Below, in pieces: positions 21,116 to 23,457 of a DNA stretch of 23,457 nucleotides (position 1 is its first letter; every line of letters begins with the position of its first letter). The notes beneath the pieces were generated by a model. The model was given only the letters and a program-made list of their open reading frames with translations, was not told the origin of the DNA and did not search any database. This DNA is from a virus. Both the position numbers and the translations under genes were made by a program. The stretch spans positions 1 through 23,457 of IMG/VR virus record IMGVR_UViG_3300017743_000132, one strand, 5' to 3'.

Positions 21116-21723
21116 AAGAAGAAAGATTTGAATATGGTATCCGTTTAACTAATTTTTTTCCACAAGATATTCTAGAAGGTTTACTTGAGATTATCCAAAA
21201 CCCACCCAAACCCGACCAACTAAAGACAGTTCCCTTAACTAAGATTATTGATGGTCAAAACAGACCATGTAGTGACCAGTTAGGTGTATACCATAAGGAA
21301 CGTTACCCTATCATACAGTCTGCACATGATTTCGCTACAGACTATTTTCAAAACCATGAAGAAAGTATCATGGTCAAACATGATAGGGGTGAGTCACACT
21401 ACACAATTAATGGTGAGTTACAAACAACACCACCTCATTGCAGATATGGAGTGCATCAAGACACTCCAAGAAAACTACATACACTTATTATATACTTACA
21501 TCCTACTGATGGTGACGGAACACTATTTTTTGATGAGATGAACCCACAAAAGACTAGAGGTATAGGAGGTCAACAAGACCCATGGTCAGTCAATTGTGGT
21601 TATTGGATGGGTATAGACGGGGAAAGACCCTTTCATTCTTATCGTAATGATACGGATGAAACAAGGTGGATATTCATGTGTAATCTAAGTAAAATAACCA
21701 AGATTCCACTTGACAATGGGTAG
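21112..21723 (+). CDS. 2OG-Fe(II) oxygenase
   Basis: A 203-aa protein with the full facial triad of 2-oxoglutarate/Fe(II) dioxygenases: His115-Q-Asp117 (RYGVHQDTP), His175 (PFHSYRND) and Arg185 ten residues later (ETRWIFM) for the 2-oxoglutarate carboxylate. Between them is the double-stranded beta-helix, with LHTLIIYLHPTDGDGTLFFDE matching the usual strand and Gly turn. The N terminus (IRLTNFFPQDIL) resembles the entry helix of prolyl-hydroxylase-like members. The substrate is unknown; phage proteins of this type may hydroxylate protein, nucleobase or lipid groups. It is the last gene before the sigma70-like promoter at 21710, whose -35 lies inside its 3' end, and overlaps the Fe-S carrier by ATGA. 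Confidence 0.85.
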   Translation: MKEERFEYGIRLTNFFPQDILEGLLEIIQNPPKPDQLKTVPLTKIIDGQNRPCSDQLGVYHKERYPIIQSAHDFATDYFQNHEESIMVKHDRGESHYTINGELQTTPPHCRYGVHQDTPRKLHTLIIYLHPTDGDGTLFFDEMNPQKTRGIGGQQDPWSVNCGYWMGIDGERPFHSYRNDTDETRWIFMCNLSKITKIPLDNG

Positions 21724-21739
21724 TGTTTTCTGTTATTAT
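21710..21739 (+). promoter_or_regulatory. Sigma70-like promoter with perfect inverted repeat over the -10
   Basis: TTGACA (21710-21715), an 18-base spacer and TATTAT (21734-21739), preceded by TGT (extended -10). The predicted +1 is 21746, the A of the start codon. The sequence CTGTTA-TTA-TAACAG (21730-21744) is a perfect inverted repeat covering the -10 and the start region, a plausible repressor site. The TCTGTTAT core is shared with the promoter at 14059. Confidence 0.7.
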
Positions 21740-21745
21740 AACAGT

Positions 21746-22261
21746 ATGGAAAAAGAAATGAAAAACGTGAAAAGAATCTTTCTAGATATGGATGGAGTAC
21801 TTGCAGACTTCCTCAGTGGAGTTGCAAAACCCGAGATGATTGGTCATGCATTGACTAATGATGCATATGGTCACAATGAGTACGACCTAAGAAAGGAAGA
21901 ACTAACAAACAAAAGACTGTTTGCAAAACTAGAACCTATGAGTGACATGTATGACTTGATTGCATATGTCAAACACTGTGAATTACCGTGGGAGATACTA
22001 ACTGCAGCTGGTAAGGTCAACAGAGAACTAGTTGTCTATGACAAGAACGAGTGGATTAGAAAACATGTTGACCCTTGTGTGGTAGTTACTTGCACTATGG
22101 GTGGTAAACAGAAAGCTGCATTTGCAAACAAGGGTTATGTACTTGTTGATGATAGACTAGAGAACATCGAGGCATGGGAGAAAGCAGGAGGAATCGGTAT
22201 CCTTCACACCACTGCAGAAAGAACAATCGACAAACTAAAAGACCTAAGAAAAGAAGTATAA
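21746..22261 (+). CDS. HAD-family 5'(3')-nucleotidase-like phosphatase
   Basis: A 171-aa HAD-superfamily protein. Motif I is FLDMDGVLADF, with nucleophile Asp14 and Asp16; LTAAG is motif II (Thr in place of Ser is allowed), Lys in GGKQKAAFA is motif III, and LVDDRLENI is motif IV. DMDGVLADF and this length are typical of 5'(3')-deoxyribonucleotidases. It probably removes phosphate from (deoxy)nucleoside monophosphates, fitting nucleotide turnover next to RNR; another small phosphorylated substrate is possible. In-frame upstream codons start only with TTG inside the preceding gene, so the ATG at 21746 is preferred; Met5 (21758) is an alternative. There is no Shine-Dalgarno site; the promoter lies immediately upstream. 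Confidence 0.82.
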   Translation: MEKEMKNVKRIFLDMDGVLADFLSGVAKPEMIGHALTNDAYGHNEYDLRKEELTNKRLFAKLEPMSDMYDLIAYVKHCELPWEILTAAGKVNRELVVYDKNEWIRKHVDPCVVVTCTMGGKQKAAFANKGYVLVDDRLENIEAWEKAGGIGILHTTAERTIDKLKDLRKEV

Positions 22262-22264
22262 ATA
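22257..22264 (+). promoter_or_regulatory. Consensus T4-type late promoter element TATAAATA
   Basis: A perfect TATAAATA overlapping the stop of the nucleotidase gene, ending 5 bases before the ATG at 22270. T4 geometry puts the start site on that ATG. It would drive the following gene and the spanin pair late in infection, which suits lysis functions. Confidence 0.6.
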
Positions 22265-22269
22265 CTCAT

Positions 22270-22488
22270 ATGGATAAATTATGGATATGGGTGAAGAGTC
22301 TTTTTGCAACCCGATATAAGATAACAGTATCGTTTAATTCCGAGTATGGAGATAACGATGATAGAACTTATATAACAAAAAAGGTTCTCATTCAAAAGGA
22401 GAAACATCTCAAGTTTAGAGATGAGAATAACAAAGTGATAGAATATAGGTCATCATCGGGTTTGAACTATATCATAGAGGACGTATAA
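22270..22488 (+). CDS. Small basic protein upstream of spanins, unknown
   Basis: A 72-aa protein MDKLWIWVKSLFATRYKITVSF... The frame is open further upstream, but those codons read through the end of the nucleotidase gene in another frame, and the late-promoter element lies just before the ATG at 22270, so that start is preferred. An N-terminal amphipathic helix (LWIWVKSLFATRY) is followed by strands (KITVSFNSEYG, RTYITKKVLIQKEK) and a final SGLNYIIEDV. There is no clear membrane segment and no recognised motif. It ends directly before the Rz-like gene, so it may take part in the lysis unit, but no such function can be shown. Confidence 0.65.
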   Translation: MDKLWIWVKSLFATRYKITVSFNSEYGDNDDRTYITKKVLIQKEKHLKFRDENNKVIEYRSSSGLNYIIEDV

Positions 22489-22863
22489 ATGAATCAATTT
22501 TTCATTGCAATTATACTAGTACTAGGATTAGGTTCATGGTACTTATATAATGAGAATCAAACACTCACTGCAAACAACTATAAATTAGAAACTGCAGTCG
22601 AAGAACAGAAACAGACCATGGTTGCCCTACAAGAATCATATGAGAGACAGGGTAAAGCATTAGGTAACTTACAAAAACGAAATAACGAAATCGAGGCAGA
22701 CAAAGCTAGGTATCTAGAGATATTCTCTAAACACAACTTTGATAAACTTGCATTAGTGAAGCCAGGGTTGATGGAAACCCGATTTAATAATGGAACTGCA
22801 GAAGTATTTAAGGAGATAGAGAATGACACTAAAGAACTTAGGAATTCTGATACTAACGACTAG
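22489..22863 (+). CDS. Inner-membrane spanin (Rz-like)
   Basis: A 124-aa protein with an N-terminal membrane anchor (residues 2-20, NQFFIAIILVLGLGSWYLY) and a periplasmic coiled coil at about 25-75 (Gln/Glu/Lys/Leu heptads, ETAVEEQKQTMVALQESYERQ). The tail KPGLMETRFNNGTAEVFKEIEND matches the C-terminal region common in Rz-type spanins of marine phages. It would span the periplasm with the lipoprotein encoded in an overlapping frame to fuse inner and outer membrane at lysis. The last 41 bases overlap the next gene, the classic Rz/Rz1 arrangement. AGAGG lies 8 bases before the ATG. Confidence 0.82.
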   Translation: MNQFFIAIILVLGLGSWYLYNENQTLTANNYKLETAVEEQKQTMVALQESYERQGKALGNLQKRNNEIEADKARYLEIFSKHNFDKLALVKPGLMETRFNNGTAEVFKEIENDTKELRNSDTND

Positions 22864-23305
22864 TATCTTTACAGGGTGTTCTCTACTACCAACCAAACAA
22901 GTAGAGATTGTATCTAAACCATTAGAGATAGATATCATTCAACCCGAACTACCAAGACCTTTACAACTCACACCACCTAAATGGTTTGTGGTGTCTGAGG
23001 CACGTATAGTAAACCCTTGTATCAAGAGACTACAAGATGATGGTTCTATGAAGAGACCAAAGGAATGTATACAAGAAGACAGAGAGAATCCCGATTGGCC
23101 TCAAGGTTACACTTACCTTGATAGGTTCCTAGATACTATGAAGGAACAGAACAAAGGAGACATTGTATTTGTTGCAACGTCTGTAGGTGATTATAAAGTC
23201 ATGTCAACAAACATGCAAGAACTAAGACGATACATCAGAGAACTGGGTGAAGTCGTTGTATACTATGAAGATGTAACTAAGAAAATTGAGGAAGAAACCA
23301 AATAA
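22823..23305 (+). CDS. Outer-membrane spanin lipoprotein (Rz1-like)
   Basis: A 160-aa lipoprotein. The signal peptide ends in IFTGC19, a serviceable lipobox, with Ser20 favouring the outer membrane. A Pro-rich segment follows (IIQPELPRPLQLTPPKW), as in Rz1 proteins, then FVVSEARIV and, near the C terminus, IVFVATSVGDYKVMSTNMQELRRYI, a block I know from many phage o-spanins (DYExLxLNxAxLxRYI). It is longer than usual because of a Cys-containing insert (CIKRLQDDGSMKRPKEC) of about 50 residues between these parts. AAGGAG lies upstream, within the preceding gene. It pairs with the Rz-like protein for the last lysis step. Confidence 0.82.
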   Translation: MTLKNLGILILTTSIFTGCSLLPTKQVEIVSKPLEIDIIQPELPRPLQLTPPKWFVVSEARIVNPCIKRLQDDGSMKRPKECIQEDRENPDWPQGYTYLDRFLDTMKEQNKGDIVFVATSVGDYKVMSTNMQELRRYIRELGEVVVYYEDVTKKIEEETK

Positions 23306-23457
23306 TGTTACCTAGAAAACTAAAAGGAAATGACAGAGAACGTGTATTTGACAAAGATGTAAATCGTGAAAATGTCGACCGTTCTGTAACATTCATGGAT
23401 GTTGAAAATCCACCTCTAGTAGAGGAGGGTGACAGAGAATATCTAAACAAGAGACAA
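23305..23457 (+). CDS. Partial gene running off the right edge, unknown
   Basis: The ATG shares one base with the TAA of the o-spanin gene (TAATG), and the frame stays open to the window end, giving 51 residues: MLPRKLKGNDRERVFDKDVNRE, then an acidic stretch with VENPPLVEEGD. It is charged, Asp/Arg/Glu-rich and lacks a signal peptide. The visible part holds no recognisable domain. The TAATG coupling suggests it is transcribed and translated with the spanins. Confidence 0.7.
   Translation, partial: MLPRKLKGNDRERVFDKDVNRENVDRSVTFMDVENPPLVEEGDREYLNKRQ

Noticed and set aside
21284-21541. Forward open frame inside the second oxygenase gene
   Set aside because: Out-of-frame shadow of a gene with intact HxD...H...R residues; no ribosome-binding site.
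22174-22269. Upstream start for the 72-aa gene at 22270
   Set aside because: The extra residues are Arg/His/Ser-rich, typical of out-of-frame reading through the nucleotidase gene, and lie before the late-promoter element.
1-23457. tRNA genes, CRISPR arrays, insertion sequences or attachment sites
   Set aside because: I looked for cloverleaf-like segments, regular direct repeats and transposase genes and saw none; coding is almost continuous, leaving no room for them.

Overview
The window is a dense, AT-rich stretch of a tailed-phage genome. All 38 genes I can support are on the + strand, mostly with ATGA/TAATG junctions or short overlaps, and there is no non-coding gap longer than about 40 bases. 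A T4-type primase (gp61), class Ia ribonucleotide reductase (NrdA/NrdB) whose catalytic residues fall at almost the same numbers as in E. coli, T4-late-type TATAAATA elements and several families I know from marine T4-like phages point to a marine T4-like myovirus. The host is probably a pelagic Gram-negative bacterium: the lysis genes include an outer-membrane lipoprotein spanin and there is an exported cytochrome c. No photosynthesis gene is seen, so a heterotroph host is at least as likely as a cyanobacterium, but the host cannot be named from this window.

Layout. Bases 1-1266: end of a large unknown protein (open at the left edge) and a 58-aa basic protein. Bases 1297-11359: a late-looking block of 16 genes. 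It opens with a ligase-superfamily nucleotidyltransferase-like protein (KWDG motif) and a TxGH-nucleotidyltransferase/P-loop-kinase fusion. Small lysine-rich and acidic proteins of marine-phage families follow, then an Ig-like surface protein and a protein with a capsid-targeting-like N terminus. Bases 11396-14075: two conserved unknowns, a PAP2-type phosphatase and a four-helix membrane protein. Bases 14096-19763: primase, a small membrane protein, nrdA, a putative 2OG-Fe(II) oxygenase and nrdB. Bases 19760-21723: cytochrome c, a small membrane protein, a thioredoxin-fold candidate lacking CxxC, a 49-aa zinc-ribbon protein, an A-type Fe-S carrier and a second 2OG-Fe(II) oxygenase. Bases 21746-23305: a HAD 5'-nucleotidase, an unknown, and an overlapping spanin pair. 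A further gene runs off the right edge.

Two themes stand out. First, the fusion enzyme and a second protein begin with a peptide closely resembling the capsid-targeting sequence of T4 internal proteins, and many proteins in the same block carry (I/L)-x-E sites of the kind cut by the T4 prohead protease. This suggests a set of proteins packaged in the head and injected with the DNA, including possible RNA- or nucleotide-modifying enzymes. Second, the RNR operon is built around iron: a di-iron RNR, two mononuclear-iron oxygenases, a haem c protein and a Fe-S carrier are encoded nearly end to end.

Control signals: promoter-proximal genes have a -10 or late-promoter element ending only 5-10 bases before the ATG and no Shine-Dalgarno sequence, while many genes inside operons have AGGAG-type sites; this suggests leaderless transcripts. 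Two sigma70-like promoters share an extended -10 core, one lying in a perfect inverted repeat. I found no GATC anywhere in the window.
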